Positions 27,602 to 37,176 are shown, counted from the first letter of the stretch. The stretch: DNA of 64,000 nt from Microbacterium sp. CBA3102 (GCF_007954505.1 NZ_CP042412.1:2170001-2234000), one strand, 5' to 3'. Notes: generated by a model not told the origin, from the sequence alone. Numbers and translations: made by a program.

Positions 27602-30295
27602 TCACCCGGTGTTCTGCAGGCCCGCGGCGACTCCACTCACCGAGAGCAGGAGCAGCCGCTGCTGTTCGGCGTCGGCTCCCGAGCCCGTCGGCTCCTCGTC
27701 CGCGGAGCGCAGCGCGCGCAGTGCACGCAACTGCAGGAGCGAGAGCGCATCCACGTAGGGGCTGCGCAGCTGCACGGCGCGTTGCAGGACCGGCTTGTTC
27801 TCCAGGAGGCTGTCGCCGCCGGTGAGCCGGATCACCCAGCGCCGCGTGGTCGCCAGCTCATCGAGGACGAGCTGAGCGAGGTCGTCGCGGTCGCCGAGGG
27901 CGAGATACTCCCGGGCGATGCGCTCATCCGTCTTGGCCAGGCTCATCGCCACGTTGTCGATCATCGTGTGCAGCAGCGGCCACTCGCGGTACGCCTCGGC
28001 AAGGAGCTCCTCATCGCCGACGGCGTCCAGTGCGGTGCCGAGCCCGAACCAGCCCGCGAGGTTGATGCGCGCCTGCGTCCACGCGAACACCCACGGGATC
28101 GCCCGCAGATCTTCCAGCGACTCGACCGAGAGTCCTCGGCGTGCGGGGCGGGACCCGAGTGCGAGCAGGCCGATCTCCTCGAGCGGCGTCACGGTGGCGA
28201 ACCACGGGGCGAAGCCCTCCGCCTTCACGAGTGAGAAGAAGCGCTCCCGTGAAGCGGTGTCCATGATCGAGGCGATCTCGGCGTAGCGCTCGGCGGCGCG
28301 GCTGGTGCGCGCTTCCTCCGTGGGGGAGGACGCCAGCAACGTCGCGGCGGCGACCTGGTCGATGTGCCGCATCGCGATGGCGGGCTCGCCGTAGCGCGCG
28401 AAGATGACCTCGCCCTGCTCGGTGAGCTTGAACCGACCGTCCACCGAGTGCGGCGGCTGCGCGAGGATGGCGGAGTTCGCAGGCCCTCCACCGCGCCCGA
28501 GGGCGCCGCCGCGACCGTGGAAGAGCGTCAGGACGATGCCGGACTCCTGCGCCCAGCGGGCGATCTTCTCCTGCGCCTCGTACAGGGCCAGGTTCGCGGC
28601 GACCGGACCGACGTCCTTGGACGAGTCCGAGTAGCCGAGCATGACTTCGAGGCGGTTGCCCGTGGCCGCCATGCGTTCGCGGAACTCCGGGAACGTCACG
28701 GCTTCGGCGAGGATGCCCGGCGCGGCCTGCAAGTCGGCGAACGTCTCGAACAGCGGGACCACGTCGAGCACCGGGGCGTCGTCGCCCAGGGCGTACCGCG
28801 CGAGGCGATGCACGTTGGCGAGATCAGAGGCGGCCTGGGTGAACGAGACGACGTAGCGCCCCGCGGCCCGCACACCGCGATCGCGCTGGATGTCCGCGAT
28901 CGCGCGGAAGACCTCCAGCACCTCCTCGGTCTGGGCGCTGAGAGCCTCGCCGGCGTCCAGCTCGGCCAGCGCCTTCGCGTGCACCTGCGAGTGCTGACGC
29001 ACCTCGAGCTCGGTCAGGTGGAAGCCGTAGGTCTCGACCTGCCAGATCAGGTGCTGCACGCCGCCGAATGCGTGACGCTTCGCGCCGGCATCCGCGAGCG
29101 ACGACTGCACGGCCCGCAGATCGGCGAGAAGCTCTTCGGGGCGGGCGTAGGCCCGTGCGCCGTCGCCCTGACGGGTGGCGGCGATGCGGCGCGCCATCAC
29201 CAGCAGCACGCGACGGTGGGGCTCGTCCGGCGAGCGGGTCGCGAGTTCCGCGGCCAGCTCGGGGTCTCCGGCCGCGAAGCGGTCCCAGAGTGCCGTGACG
29301 TCGGCGCTCGGCGGGGTGTCGTCCGCCGAGAGCGTGAGTGCACGACCGATCCGCTCGAGCGCGCGCTCGAGGCCGCGCAGCACATGGTCGGCGGCGATCT
29401 GCGAGGCTTCGCGGGTCACGGAGGCGGTGACGAACGGGTTGCCGTCCCGATCGCCGCCCACCCACGAGCCGATCCGCACGAACGCGGGCACGACCGGGGC
29501 GCTGGCGCCGGATTCCTCGCCGCGGAGGGCGTCATCGATGCGGCGATAGACGTGCGGCACGGTCGTGAACAGCGTCTCGTCGAACACGCCCATCACGGTG
29601 CGGACCTCGTCGGTCGGGGACGGCTTCTGCGACCGCAGGGGAGCCGTGCGCCAGAGCGTGTCGATCTCCTCCAGCATGCGTCGGCGAGCACGGTGCTCCT
29701 CCGAGCCGCCCTCGCTCGCTGCGTCGTGCTGCGTGAGGAGTTCGGACAGGCGACGGATGCTCGACGAGACCGCGCGGCGGCGGGCCTCGGTCGGATGCGC
29801 GGTGAAGACCGGGTGGAAGCGGAGGCCTTCGAGGCGGCGGCGCGCCTCGTCGTCGCCGACCTCGGTCCGCAGTCGCGCGTATGCGGTCGCGACGGTGTCG
29901 GCGGCATCCTCGCGTCCCGGCTGCCCTGCGCGCTCGCGCAGCACGCGCACGCGTTGGTGCTCCTCGGCGAGGTTCACCAGGTGGAAGTAGCAGGTGAACG
30001 CGCGCGCGACCTCGTCGGCGCGGGCGACCGTGAACGACTCGGCGATCGCCGCGGCGCGTTCGAATGCGTCGGGGGTCTCCTGGTCGTAGGCCTGGATCGT
30101 GGCGAGCCGGAGGCGTTCGACGTCTTCGAAGAGTCCGTCGCCGCCGGCTTCGCGCAGTACCTGCCCGAGCAGCTGCCCGAGCATCCTGACGTCGGTGCGC
30201 ATGGCATCGGGGATGCCGCGGCCGGCTTCGAAACGGCCGATCACGCGGATCGCCTCGGTGTTCGTGGGTTCGGAGAAGGAGTGTGCGGGGGTCAC
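27602..30295 (-). CDS. ppc: Phosphoenolpyruvate carboxylase
   Basis: 897-residue anaplerotic enzyme converting PEP + bicarbonate to oxaloacetate. Catalytic His in FTAHPTEARRR, GYSDSSKDVG, the mobile glycine loop FHGRGGALGRGGG and the C-terminal QNTG needed for activity and allostery are all present. The GTG at 30295 has TACTCT 6 nt upstream and replaces a longer in-frame ATG at 30388, which lacks family similarity in its first 31 residues. Divergent from nhaA with leaderless promoters on both sides. Confidence 0.96.
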   Translation of the reverse strand: MTPAHSFSEPTNTEAIRVIGRFEAGRGIPDAMRTDVRMLGQLLGQVLREAGGDGLFEDVERLRLATIQAYDQETPDAFERAAAIAESFTVARADEVARAFTCYFHLVNLAEEHQRVRVLRERAGQPGREDAADTVATAYARLRTEVGDDEARRRLEGLRFHPVFTAHPTEARRRAVSSSIRRLSELLTQHDAASEGGSEEHRARRRMLEEIDTLWRTAPLRSQKPSPTDEVRTVMGVFDETLFTTVPHVYRRIDDALRGEESGASAPVVPAFVRIGSWVGGDRDGNPFVTASVTREASQIAADHVLRGLERALERIGRALTLSADDTPPSADVTALWDRFAAGDPELAAELATRSPDEPHRRVLLVMARRIAATRQGDGARAYARPEELLADLRAVQSSLADAGAKRHAFGGVQHLIWQVETYGFHLTELEVRQHSQVHAKALAELDAGEALSAQTEEVLEVFRAIADIQRDRGVRAAGRYVVSFTQAASDLANVHRLARYALGDDAPVLDVVPLFETFADLQAAPGILAEAVTFPEFRERMAATGNRLEVMLGYSDSSKDVGPVAANLALYEAQEKIARWAQESGIVLTLFHGRGGALGRGGGPANSAILAQPPHSVDGRFKLTEQGEVIFARYGEPAIAMRHIDQVAAATLLASSPTEEARTSRAAERYAEIASIMDTASRERFFSLVKAEGFAPWFATVTPLEEIGLLALGSRPARRGLSVESLEDLRAIPWVFAWTQARINLAGWFGLGTALDAVGDEELLAEAYREWPLLHTMIDNVAMSLAKTDERIAREYLALGDRDDLAQLVLDELATTRRWVIRLTGGDSLLENKPVLQRAVQLRSPYVDALSLLQLRALRALRSADEEPTGSGADAEQQRLLLLSVSGVAAGLQNTG

Positions 30296-30301
30296 ACTTC
30301 G

Positions 30302-30307
30302 AGAGTA
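30302..30307 (-). promoter_or_regulatory. -10 element of ppc, leaderless
   Basis: TACTCT on the minus strand, 6 nt before the GTG at 30295. Confidence 0.55.
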
Positions 30308-30413
30308 TCCCGCACGCCGAGGGTGTTCTGCACGCATGACGGACGCCGGACGGACGCCTGACCGCGGAGCGCGGATCGCGGAAGGCACGGGGCCGCGGGG
30401 TGAGCCGGGACCA

Positions 30414-30419
30414 TACGAT
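30414..30419 (+). promoter_or_regulatory. -10 element of nhaA, leaderless
   Basis: TACGAT, 7 nt before the ATG at 30427. This is the only case here with 7 instead of 6 nt. Confidence 0.5.
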
Positions 30420-30426
30420 GGGACGG

Positions 30427-31596
30427 ATGCGCATCTCAGCGAACCCCCTCCGCGGGCAGCAGTTCCCCGCCGTCCTCCTCCTCCTCGCGGCCGGTCTCGG
30501 CTTGTTGCTCGCGAACCTGCCCACGCACGATCCGTTGGCCGCCTTCCTCGACTTCCACATCGCGGTGCCGGGGACGGACCTCGACCTGTCGATCGAGCAC
30601 TGGGTGTCGGACGGACTCCTCGCGGTCTTCTTCCTCGTGGTCGCCATCGAGCTGCGCCACGAACTCACCCACGGCGAGCTCGATTCGCTGCGCAAGGCCG
30701 TGCAGCCCGCGATCGCGGCGACCGGCGGTGTGCTGGTCCCGATCGCGGTGTACCTGCTGATCGCCGGGGGAGACAGCTCGACGTCTTCGGGGTGGCCCAT
30801 TCCGACCGCGACCGACATCGCTTTCGCCCTCGGTGTGCTGGCGATGTTCGGGAAGGGGCTGCCGTCTCGTGTGCGCGTCTTCCTGCTCGCCCTCGCGATC
30901 CTCGATGACATCATCGGCATCATCTTCATCGCGGTCCTCTTCGCCGGCGACGTGCAGTGGCTGCTGCTCGGCCTCGCGGTCGTGGGGGTCGCCGTGTTCT
31001 GGGCCCTCAGCCGCTTCCTGCATGCGAAGGGGCACCCGCTGATCGCCGTCGCGATGGTCGTGGTCGGTGTCGTGACGTGGGGCCTCGTGGCTTCGTCGGG
31101 CATCCACGCCACGATCGCCGGTGTGCTGCTGGGGCTCGTCATGGCTCCGGTTCCGGCCGCCCGCACGCGTCACGCGCTCGAGCCGTCCGTGAACGGGGTG
31201 ATCCTCCCGATCTTCGCCTTCGTCGCGGCGTTCGTGGTGATCCCCGCCCTCTCGCCCACGCAGCTCTCTCCGGCCTTCTGGGGGATCGTGGTCGCGTTGC
31301 CGGTCGGCAAGATCATCGGGATCTCGCTGTTCGGCTGGCTTGCGATGCACATCCGTCCGAAGGGCTCGGATCCGGCGCTGCCGTTCGCCGACATCCTCGC
31401 GGCCGGGGCGCTCGGCGGGATCGGGTTCACGGTGTCGCTGCTGTTGGCGAATCTCGCCTTCGCCGATGATCGCGGTATCCGGGACCAGGCGATCCTCGGC
31501 GTGCTCGTCGGGTCGTTGATCGCCCTTCTGCTTTCTGCGCTCATCGTGTCATTGCGTGCGCGCTGGTACCGTCGCACCGCATCCGCCTCGTCCTGA
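30427..31596 (+). CDS. nhaA: Na+/H+ antiporter NhaA
   Basis: 389-residue membrane antiporter that expels sodium in exchange for protons. About 11-12 transmembrane segments. The family core PTATDIAFALGVLAMFGK and LALAILDDIIGIIFIAVLF carries the ion-binding aspartate pair, and AGALGGIGFTVSLLLANLAF is in the last third. ATG at 30427 preferred over ATGs at 30400 and 30418 on leaderless spacing and family N-terminus. Precedes mazG by 37 nt. Confidence 0.95.
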   Translation: MRISANPLRGQQFPAVLLLLAAGLGLLLANLPTHDPLAAFLDFHIAVPGTDLDLSIEHWVSDGLLAVFFLVVAIELRHELTHGELDSLRKAVQPAIAATGGVLVPIAVYLLIAGGDSSTSSGWPIPTATDIAFALGVLAMFGKGLPSRVRVFLLALAILDDIIGIIFIAVLFAGDVQWLLLGLAVVGVAVFWALSRFLHAKGHPLIAVAMVVVGVVTWGLVASSGIHATIAGVLLGLVMAPVPAARTRHALEPSVNGVILPIFAFVAAFVVIPALSPTQLSPAFWGIVVALPVGKIIGISLFGWLAMHIRPKGSDPALPFADILAAGALGGIGFTVSLLLANLAFADDRGIRDQAILGVLVGSLIALLLSALIVSLRARWYRRTASASS

Positions 31597-31633
31597 GCGC
31601 GGAGCCGGTTCCGCTCTGTTCGAAGGAGGACGC

Positions 31634-32302
31634 ATGAGCTCTCATCCTGAGCCCGGTGCCGGGGTGGACGACCCGCTCCGCGCCGCTGCCGAGACCATGC
31701 GGGAGGTGCGCGCGCGCTGCGTCTGGTCGCAGCGCATCACGCACCAGGACCTGGTGCCGTATCTGATCGAGGAATCGCACGAGGTGATCGACGCGGTCGA
31801 GACCGGCACCCGGGACGATCTGCGCGAGGAGCTGGGCGATCTGCTCTGGCAGGTGCTGTTCCACGCGGCGATCGCCGCGCAGGACCCCGAGGATCCGTTC
31901 GACATCGACGACGTGGCACGGACGCTCACCGAGAAGATGGTGCGCCGGCATCCGCATGTCTTCGCCGGTGAGGTCGCCGAGACCCCGGAGCAGGTGCTCG
32001 TGCACTGGAACGCGGCGAAGGCCGCGGAGAAGCGCACCCGCCGCAGCGTGCTCGACGGCGTGCCGCGGGGGATGCCGGCACTCGCCCTCGCCCAGAAACT
32101 GGTCGGCCGCGCCGCTCAGGTGGAGGTGGCGGTCGAACCTGGCGACAAGGCTGGCGTTCCGGCATCGGAAGCCGAGCTCGGTGACGCATTGCTCGCGCTG
32201 GTGGCGACGGCCCGCGTCGCAGGGTGGGATGCGGAGCGCGCACTCCGCGAGCGCCTGCGCGTGCTCGAGGACGACGTGAGAGCGGCCGAAGCGGCCTCCT
32301 GA
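31634..32302 (+). CDS. mazG: MazG-type nucleoside triphosphate pyrophosphohydrolase
   Basis: 222-residue house-cleaning NTP pyrophosphohydrolase. The MazG metal site is visible as EESHEVIDAV followed by EELGDLLWQVLFH. Only one complete MazG domain is present, as in the shortened actinobacterial forms, and a degenerate second helix pair occupies residues about 165-205. AAGGAGG lies before the ATG. It keeps its actinobacterial neighbourhood between mfd and eno. Confidence 0.92.
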   Translation: MSSHPEPGAGVDDPLRAAAETMREVRARCVWSQRITHQDLVPYLIEESHEVIDAVETGTRDDLREELGDLLWQVLFHAAIAAQDPEDPFDIDDVARTLTEKMVRRHPHVFAGEVAETPEQVLVHWNAAKAAEKRTRRSVLDGVPRGMPALALAQKLVGRAAQVEVAVEPGDKAGVPASEAELGDALLALVATARVAGWDAERALRERLRVLEDDVRAAEAAS

Positions 32303-32336
32303 CCGTCCGGGCGCACGGACCGTCGGGCCGACCTGG

Positions 32337-32342
32337 GAAGAT
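32337..32342 (+). promoter_or_regulatory. Weak -10 element of hisS, leaderless
   Basis: GAAGAT, 6 nt before the GTG at 32349. It fits the spacing but only weakly the TANNNT consensus; transcription from upstream is also possible. Confidence 0.3.
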
Positions 32343-32348
32343 GGACCC

Positions 32349-33626
32349 GTGGCTACTGTGAACCCGCCGCGCGGTATGCGCGACATCCTCCCCGCCGACA
32401 AGGCCCGCCGTGAGCGGGTCCTCTCCGTCATCCGCGAGCGCTACCTCGCGCACGGCTTCGACGAGATCGAGACGCCCGTCGTCGAGGACTACGATCGCCT
32501 CCATGCCGGGATCGGCGGCGACAACGAGAAGCTCTCGTACAACATCCTCCGTCGCGGCCTCGATGCCGACGCGATCCGGGCCGCGGCCGACGACCCCGCC
32601 GCACTCTCGGACCTCGGTCTCCGCTACGACCTGACCGTGCCGCTCGCGCGCTTCTATGCGAGCAACCGCGGCCAGCTCCCCACCGTCTTCCGGTCTATCC
32701 AGATCGGCCCGGTGTGGCGCGCCGAGCGGCCGCAGAAGGGGCGTTATCGGCAGTTCGTCCAGTGCGACATCGACATCATGGGCGATGACTCCTCACGGGC
32801 CGAGGCGGAGCTGATGGTCGCCTCCCTCGACGCCGTCGACGCGCTCGGACTCGACGGCGCGACCGTGCGGATCAACGACCGCCGGGTGCTGGACTGGATG
32901 CTGGACAGCTTCGGCTTCACGGCCGAGGAGCGCCCCGGGGTGCTCATCACGATCGACAAGCTCGACAAGATCGGACCGGAGGGCGTCGCCGCGGAGCTGC
33001 GCGAGCGCAGCGCTTCCGCGGCCGCCGCCGACGCCTTCGATGCTTTCCTGCAGCGCCCGCAGACGATGGAGTACCACCCGTTCGGGGAGCGGCAGATCCG
33101 CAAGGCGCTGCCCGAGGGCGCACCCGTCGAGCTCGTCGAGCACCTGGTCGGCATCGGCGAGGCGGTCGCAGCCGGGCGTGGGCAGTCCGACATCCCGCTC
33201 GTGTTCGACCCGTTCCTCGTGCGTGGCATGGGCTACTACACGGGCACGATCTTCGAGCTCGCGCACCCCTCGGTCGGATACTCGCTCGGCGGCGGCGGGC
33301 GCTACGACGGCATGATCGGGCGGTTCCTCGGCCAGCAGGTTCCGGCGGTCGGGTTCTCGCTCGGGTTCGAGCGTCTCGTCGACCTGATCGCCGAGGAGAA
33401 AGACACCGTGGCGCAGGCCGTGGTCCTGATCCACGATGCGGACGTCCCGGTGCAGGAGCTGGTCCGGCAGAAGGCCGCGCTGATCGCCGAGGGCACCCGC
33501 GTACGGCTGGAGCGACGGACGAAGAACGTCAAGGCGCTGCTCGAGCGGTCGGCGGCCGACGGCTACACGGCTTTCGCGATGGTCACGGCAGGCGCGGGCG
33601 ACCTGGAGGTCAAGCCGCTCTCCTGA
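32349..33626 (+). CDS. hisS: Histidyl-tRNA synthetase
   Basis: 425-residue class II synthetase. Motif 1 region PRGMRDILPADKARRE, motif 2 FRSIQIGPVWRAERPQKGRYRQF, His-specific box LVRGMGYYTGTIFE and motif 3 GGGGRYDGMIGRFLG with AVGFSLGFERL. The C-terminal anticodon-binding domain is short but present (VVLIHDADVPVQ to the end). GTG start without ribosome-binding site. Stands 46 nt after mazG. Confidence 0.95.
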   Translation: MATVNPPRGMRDILPADKARRERVLSVIRERYLAHGFDEIETPVVEDYDRLHAGIGGDNEKLSYNILRRGLDADAIRAAADDPAALSDLGLRYDLTVPLARFYASNRGQLPTVFRSIQIGPVWRAERPQKGRYRQFVQCDIDIMGDDSSRAEAELMVASLDAVDALGLDGATVRINDRRVLDWMLDSFGFTAEERPGVLITIDKLDKIGPEGVAAELRERSASAAAADAFDAFLQRPQTMEYHPFGERQIRKALPEGAPVELVEHLVGIGEAVAAGRGQSDIPLVFDPFLVRGMGYYTGTIFELAHPSVGYSLGGGGRYDGMIGRFLGQQVPAVGFSLGFERLVDLIAEEKDTVAQAVVLIHDADVPVQELVRQKAALIAEGTRVRLERRTKNVKALLERSAADGYTAFAMVTAGAGDLEVKPLS

Positions 33627-33698
33627 TGCCTGCCCGGGGCACGAGAGCGGCGTCGGGCCGTTCACGCCGTGTTCACGGTGATCGGGTCGAATCGGGTC

Positions 33699-34502
33699 AT
33701 GAGCCGGTTCCGTCTCGTGATGCTCGCGGCGCTGATCGCCGTGACGGTGGCGGCGTCCGTCCGTCTGGTGCTCGTGCAGCAGGCTGCGCTCGCACGGAAG
33801 CGCATCGGCAAGCCGCTGGGGGAGGAGTCGCTCGATGCGGATCGCGTCTGGCGTGGCGCGCTCGACGGGGAACCGCTCGATCTGCTGATGCTCGGCGACT
33901 CCATCGCCGCCGGTCTCGGGGCCGAGCGTCGCAAGGAGACGCTCGGCGGGCGTCTGGCGAAGGCGATCGGACGCCGGATGCACCGTCCGGTGCGGCTGCG
34001 TACGGCGGCGGTCGTCGGCTCGGAGTCACCCGACCTGCCTGCTCAGCTCGATGCCCTCCCCGCCGGGTACCGTCCGCACGTCGCGGTGATCGTGGTGGGT
34101 GGCAACGATGTGACGCATCGGCTGCCCGTGGCGCTGTCGGCGCAGCACCTGCAGGAGACGATCCGCAGGCTGAGCGCGCTCGGGGTCGAGGTCGTCGTGG
34201 GCACGTGCCCCGACCTCGGGGCGTTGCGCCCGGTGCCGCAGCCCCTCCGTCGGATCGCGTCGAGCCTGTCGCGCCGCCTCGCCGAGATCCAGGACGAGAC
34301 GGCGCGACAGGCAGGCGCGGAGGCGGTCGATCTGCGTCGCGCGGTGGGGCCGATGTTCTTCGACGAGCCGGAGACGATGTTCAGCCTGGACCGGTTCCAC
34401 CCGAGTGCCCTGGGTTACCGCCGTACGGCCGAGGCCCTGACACCCGCCGTGTGCCGGGCGGCGGAGCGGTCGCTCAGCTCGCGTCGGCGGGAGCCTCGCT
34501 GA
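33699..34502 (+). CDS. SGNH/GDSL hydrolase, membrane-anchored or secreted
   Basis: 267-residue esterase-like protein. An N-terminal hydrophobic segment (about residues 5-25) is a signal anchor. The four SGNH blocks are visible: GDSIAAG (Ser nucleophile), a Gly in block II, VGGNDV (Asn) and DRFHPSALG (Asp-His). The substrate is unknown; relatives deacylate lipids or glycans. A second ATG 30 nt upstream at 33669 would add ten residues. Its 3' end overlaps the convergent VOC gene by 29 bp. Confidence 0.85.
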   Translation: MSRFRLVMLAALIAVTVAASVRLVLVQQAALARKRIGKPLGEESLDADRVWRGALDGEPLDLLMLGDSIAAGLGAERRKETLGGRLAKAIGRRMHRPVRLRTAAVVGSESPDLPAQLDALPAGYRPHVAVIVVGGNDVTHRLPVALSAQHLQETIRRLSALGVEVVVGTCPDLGALRPVPQPLRRIASSLSRRLAEIQDETARQAGAEAVDLRRAVGPMFFDEPETMFSLDRFHPSALGYRRTAEALTPAVCRAAERSLSSRRREPR

Positions 34503-35013
34503 ACGATGCCGCCCATTCCGCGACCCGTCGGCTGCTCTCTTCCTCGGAGATGTCCTCGACGCGCGTCATGACGGACCAGCGCACGCCGAACGGATCGCGG
34601 ATGCTGGCGAACCGATCGCCGGAGACGAAGAGGGCCGGTGCTTCGCGCACGGTGGCTCCGGCGACCACGGCCTTCTCGACGACGGTGTCGACGTCGGAGA
34701 CGTAGAGACCCATCGAGTAGCAGTCGTCATCGCCCTCGGGTGCGCGGACGAGGTGGTACTCCGGATTCGGTTCGCCCAGCTGGAGACGGCCCAGCCCGAA
34801 GTCGAGGTCGGCGTGCACGACGACGCCGCCGAACTCGGTGACGTCGACGACCCGCGCGCCGAACACGTCGCGATAGAAGTCGATCGCCTGCTTCGCGCCT
34901 CGGATCGCCAGGAACGGGGTGAGGGAGGTGGTCCCGTGCGGGCGGCCGTTGGTGGTGTGGGTGCCGGTGGCACCGGTGGTCGGGGTGGCTGTCGTGGAGG
35001 TGTCGTCGCTCAT
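34474..35013 (-). CDS. VOC (glyoxalase/bleomycin resistance) family protein
   Basis: 179-residue protein. The first 28 residues are a Thr/Gly-rich flexible tail. One VOC fold follows with two beta-alpha-beta-beta-beta modules (SLTPFLAIRGAKQAIDFYRD, then YSMGLYVSDVDTVVEKAVVA), ending with IRDPFGVRWSV, a YdeM/PhnB-like arrangement. Catalytic or binding role unknown. TACCGT is 6 nt before the ATG. It is divergent from the AraC-type regulator across 87 bp and overlaps the SGNH gene at its 3' end. Confidence 0.82.
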   Translation of the reverse strand: MSDDTSTTATPTTGATGTHTTNGRPHGTTSLTPFLAIRGAKQAIDFYRDVFGARVVDVTEFGGVVVHADLDFGLGRLQLGEPNPEYHLVRAPEGDDDCYSMGLYVSDVDTVVEKAVVAGATVREAPALFVSGDRFASIRDPFGVRWSVMTRVEDISEEESSRRVAEWAASFSEAPADAS

Positions 35014-35019
35014 GTCGCC

Positions 35020-35025
35020 ACGGTA
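35020..35025 (-). promoter_or_regulatory. -10 element of the VOC gene, leaderless
   Basis: TACCGT on the minus strand, 6 nt before the ATG at 35013. Confidence 0.55.
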
Positions 35026-35088
35026 CGTCGCGCGGGCGGACCACGGCTTGAAGATCCGCGACAACCTCTGCACGTCGGTGGCAGCGCC

Positions 35089-35094
35089 TACCCT
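35089..35094 (+). promoter_or_regulatory. -10 element of the AraC-type regulator gene, leaderless
   Basis: TACCCT, 6 nt before the ATG at 35101. Confidence 0.55.
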
Positions 35095-35100
35095 GGCCCC

Positions 35101-35895
35101 ATGGTGAATCCGACTCGTGGCGTGCTCTATCCGGCGCGGCTCCCGGAATTCCATCGGCTGCCCGCGCCGGCGGAGGTCGCGGAGCTGGTCGTGTGGTTCT
35201 GGATCCCGGAGTGGGACATCGCCGCCGGGCGCTCATCGCGGCAAGAGATGGTGGCCTACCCCGCGCTCAACCTCGTCGTGGATGCCGATGCCGTGACGCT
35301 GTCCGGTGTCACGACCCGCGTCTCCCACCGCGACCTGCGAGGGCGAGGCTGGGCGGTCGGTGCCCTGCTGCGCCCCGCCGCGGTGGCCGCGCTGATCGAC
35401 GACCCGGCTGCGTTGATCGACGGCGAGCGCGCACTGACCGCACCCGAGACCGCGGTGGCCGCGCTCCGCTACGACGTGGTGGCCGCGATGGACTCGGGCG
35501 ACGGGCGCCGGGAACGAGCGGTGGAGGTCTTCGCACGGTGGCTCGCGGATCGGGTCGGGGCGGTGAGCGAGCCCGATCGGCAGGCGAACGCGTTGACGGA
35601 CGTGCTGATGGACGACGCGGCGGTGCTCACGCCGGAGGAGGCGGCGACGCGCCTGGGGGTCTCCGTGCGGACCCTGCAGCGGATGACGCATCGTCATGTG
35701 GGCATCTCGCCGGCCGCGATGATCCGGCGACGGCGTCTGCAGGAGGCGGCGCAGCGCGTCCGGGATCAGCCGGGCGTCGACCTCGCCTCGATCGCGGCCG
35801 ACCTCGGGTACTCCGACCATGCCCATCTCACCCGCGACTTCCAGTCGGTCCTGGGCATCGCGCCGCGGGTGTACCGCGCCGAGTCGAGCCTCTGA
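35101..35895 (+). CDS. AraC family transcriptional regulator
   Basis: 264 residues. The N-terminal part (1-110) resembles the DUF6597 sensor domain found in many actinobacterial AraC proteins (LVVWFWIPEW, YPALNLVV). The C-terminal AraC HTH pair is EEAATRLGVSVRTLQRMTHR and LASIAADLGYSDHAHLTRDF with PRVYR at the end. The divergent VOC gene is a plausible target because the two share one 87-bp control region. Its stop lies only 2 bp from that of the convergent permease gene. Confidence 0.9.
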   Translation: MVNPTRGVLYPARLPEFHRLPAPAEVAELVVWFWIPEWDIAAGRSSRQEMVAYPALNLVVDADAVTLSGVTTRVSHRDLRGRGWAVGALLRPAAVAALIDDPAALIDGERALTAPETAVAALRYDVVAAMDSGDGRRERAVEVFARWLADRVGAVSEPDRQANALTDVLMDDAAVLTPEEAATRLGVSVRTLQRMTHRHVGISPAAMIRRRRLQEAAQRVRDQPGVDLASIAADLGYSDHAHLTRDFQSVLGIAPRVYRAESSL

Positions 35896-35897
35896 GA

Positions 35898-37133
35898 TCA
35901 GGATCGGGAGACGCGCAGACGCACCAGCCGATAGGCGACGCCGAGGAGGACCACTGCTGCTCCGATGAGCGAGGCGAGCACGGGAAGCGTGTTCACCAGC
36001 AGGAGGCAGCCGAGTGCTCCGAGCACCTGCAGCGCGCGGGGGTAGCGGCGAGCGCTTCCGGCCTGTCGGAAGGCGGCCGCATTCGCGATGAGGTAGTACA
36101 GGAGCACTCCGAACGACGAGAACCCGATGGCGTCGCGGAGATCAGCGACGAGGACGATCGCGATCACGGCGATCGCGATCACGATCTCTGCGCGCTGCGG
36201 CACCTGATGGCGCTCATCGATCTTCGCCAGGAACCTCGGCACGTCGCTCTCCCGGGCCATGGCCAGCGTGGTGCGTCCGATGCCGGTCAGCAGTGCGAGG
36301 AGGGCTCCGAGTGAGGCGGCCGCGGCGGCTACGCGCACGATCGGCGTGAGCGCGGGCCATCCGGCCGCCGCGAGCACGTCGACGAGGGGAGCGGTCGACT
36401 CTGCCGCGTCGGCGCCGAGCACGAGGACCACCGCGACCGCCACGAGCAGGTAGACGACGACGGCGCCGCCCAGCGCGACCACGATGGCACGGGGGATGGT
36501 GCGCGCGGGGTCGACCACCTCTTCGCCCATCGTCGCGATGCGGGCGTAACCGGCGAAGGCGAAGAACAGCAGGCCAGCCCCCTGCAACACGCCGTACGCC
36601 GTGGCGTCGGGCAGCGGAGCCGCGCTGGTGATCGCGCCGGCGCCGAACCCGAACCCGAACCCGACCGCGACCGCGATCCCGAGGAGCGAGCAGACGACCA
36701 GCACGCGCGTGAGCATCGCGGTGCGCGTGACGCCGAGGCAGTTCACCATCGCGAGCGCGACGACCGCGGCGACCGCCACCGGAACGGTCCATCCTTCGGG
36801 GGCGGCATAGGCGGCGAACGTCATCGCCATGGCGGCGCAGCTGGCGATCTTGCCGATCACGAAGCTCCAGCCGGCGACGAAGCCCCACCAGGGGCCGATC
36901 TCCGCGCGTGCATAGGCGTAGGTCCCGCCGGCGACAGGATGGGCAGCGGCGAGCTGCGCCGATGATGTGGCATTGCAGTACGCGACGACGGCGGCGATGG
37001 CGAGTGCGACGAAGACTCCGCTTCCCGCGACGCCGATCGCCGGTGCCCACACCGCGAACACGCCGGCACCGATCATGGAACCCAGGCCGATGGCGACGGC
37101 GTCCGTGAGCGTCAGGCGACGAGCGAGGGGCAT
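35898..37133 (-). CDS. APC family amino acid permease
   Basis: 411-residue membrane protein with about 12 transmembrane segments. APC hallmarks: LTLTDAVAIGLGSMIGAGVF in helix 1 with the unwound GSMIGAG binding segment, and LLFFAFAGYARIATMGEEV in helix 6. Substrate not predictable, probably a neutral or basic amino acid. ATG at 37133 chosen because CACGAT lies 6 nt upstream and the helix-1 motif begins 12 residues in; the open frame extends into the DUF4442 gene. Confidence 0.88.
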   Translation of the reverse strand: MPLARRLTLTDAVAIGLGSMIGAGVFAVWAPAIGVAGSGVFVALAIAAVVAYCNATSSAQLAAAHPVAGGTYAYARAEIGPWWGFVAGWSFVIGKIASCAAMAMTFAAYAAPEGWTVPVAVAAVVALAMVNCLGVTRTAMLTRVLVVCSLLGIAVAVGFGFGFGAGAITSAAPLPDATAYGVLQGAGLLFFAFAGYARIATMGEEVVDPARTIPRAIVVALGGAVVVYLLVAVAVVLVLGADAAESTAPLVDVLAAAGWPALTPIVRVAAAAASLGALLALLTGIGRTTLAMARESDVPRFLAKIDERHQVPQRAEIVIAIAVIAIVLVADLRDAIGFSSFGVLLYYLIANAAAFRQAGSARRYPRALQVLGALGCLLLVNTLPVLASLIGAAVVLLGVAYRLVRLRVSRS

Positions 37134-37139
37134 CCCGTC

Positions 37140-37145
37140 ATCGTG
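37140..37145 (-). promoter_or_regulatory. -10 element of the APC permease gene, leaderless
   Basis: CACGAT on the minus strand, 6 nt before the ATG at 37133. Confidence 0.4.
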
Positions 37146-37176
37146 GCATGCGACGGTGAACGGCGGGTGACGGCGG

